Source: Pseudomonadota bacterium
Lineage (GTDB): Bacteria; Pseudomonadota; Alphaproteobacteria; Sphingomonadales; Sphingomonadaceae
Direction of reading: 5' to 3'
DNA length: 5,046 bases
Assembly: GCA_023386135.1 (NCBI GenBank)
Contig: JAEWKG010000208.1
Coordinates: 1-5,046 of the forward strand
In this document: piece after piece, positions 4,952-5,046 of the stretch
Layout of the letters: each line of letters starts with the position of its first letter
How positions within the stretch are numbered: the first letter of the stretch is position 1
Notes under the pieces: generated by a model
Told to the model about the DNA's origin: nothing
The model's input: only the letters and a program-made list of their open reading frames with translations
The model's database searches: none
Position numbers and translations under genes: made by a program

Positions 4952-5046
4952 ATGCCGCAGCTGATCGTCGTCAACCGCGCGGGCCAGGAATCGACCATCG
5001 ACGTGGCCGACGGCCTCACCGTTATGGAAGCGATCCGCGACAACGG
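4952..5046 (+). CDS. [2Fe-2S] ferredoxin, adrenodoxin/FdVI type (N-terminal 31 residues only)
   Basis: Only the N-terminus is present; the remainder runs off the right edge. The visible residues, beginning MPQLIVVNRAGQ and continuing with DGLTVMEAIRDNG (19-31), match the beta-grasp start of adrenodoxin/putidaredoxin-type ferredoxins. The GLTVMEAxRDNG stretch is characteristic of the alphaproteobacterial FdVI group. The four cluster-binding cysteines (CxxxxxCxxC...C) would lie beyond the window, so they are unconfirmed. Such proteins pass single electrons, for example from an NAD(P)H ferredoxin reductase to a P450, or serve in FeS assembly; the partner is not shown here. The ATG at 4952 has only a weak GAAGA (4945-4949) upstream, but no other start fits the family N-terminus as well. 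Confidence 0.8.
   Translation, partial: MPQLIVVNRAGQESTIDVADGLTVMEAIRDN

Noticed and set aside
4858..5043. Extended alkA start over the ferredoxin gene
   Set aside because: The extra 62 residues are antisense to the ferredoxin N-terminus, and the GTG at 4857 has a strong Shine-Dalgarno sequence at the right distance.

Overview
This is high-GC DNA with the look of an alphaproteobacterial chromosome, probably from the Sphingomonadales. The grounds are strong G/C preference at third codon positions, a System I cytochrome c maturation pair (ccmA-ccmB), an adrenodoxin/FdVI-type [2Fe-2S] ferredoxin, and tightly packed genes. The genus cannot be fixed from the sequence, and the assignment is inference. 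The window carries eight protein genes, two of them cut by its edges. No RNA gene, insertion sequence, CRISPR array or gene-free stretch longer than about 100 bases was found.

Layout. On the minus strand, ccmA (442-1023) reads into ccmB (start 445, running off the left edge) with a 4-base overlap; together they encode the CcmAB part of the haem-handling ABC complex. A 103-base divergent spacer (1024-1126) holds a perfect 12-base palindrome and a structured leader. On the plus strand follow an APC-superfamily amino acid permease (1127-2458) and phhB, a pterin-4a-carbinolamine dehydratase (2455-2748), coupled by an ATGA overlap. They converge, with only 3 bases between stop codons, on a minus-strand run that in transcription order is alkA-like DNA-3-methyladenine glycosylase (4857-4240), a probable degenerate PilZ-domain protein (4224-3634), and a classical short-chain dehydrogenase (3558-2752). 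A 94-base divergent spacer separates alkA from a ferredoxin gene that begins at 4952 and leaves the window at the right edge.

How the genes relate. ccmA/ccmB form one functional unit. Permease and phhB are probably translated from one message, which hints at aromatic amino acid or pterin metabolism, but phenylalanine hydroxylase is not in the window. alkA, the PilZ-like gene and the dehydrogenase are co-directional and may share a transcript, with no obvious common pathway. Most of the window is ordinary housekeeping or accessory metabolism, and I see no convincing new multi-gene system. The observations most worth a second look are small: a perfect 22-base palindrome inside phhB, a LacI-family-like palindrome between ccmA and the permease, a possible two-state leader over the permease start, a long imperfect hairpin before the dehydrogenase, and the PilZ-like protein with an eroded ligand motif.
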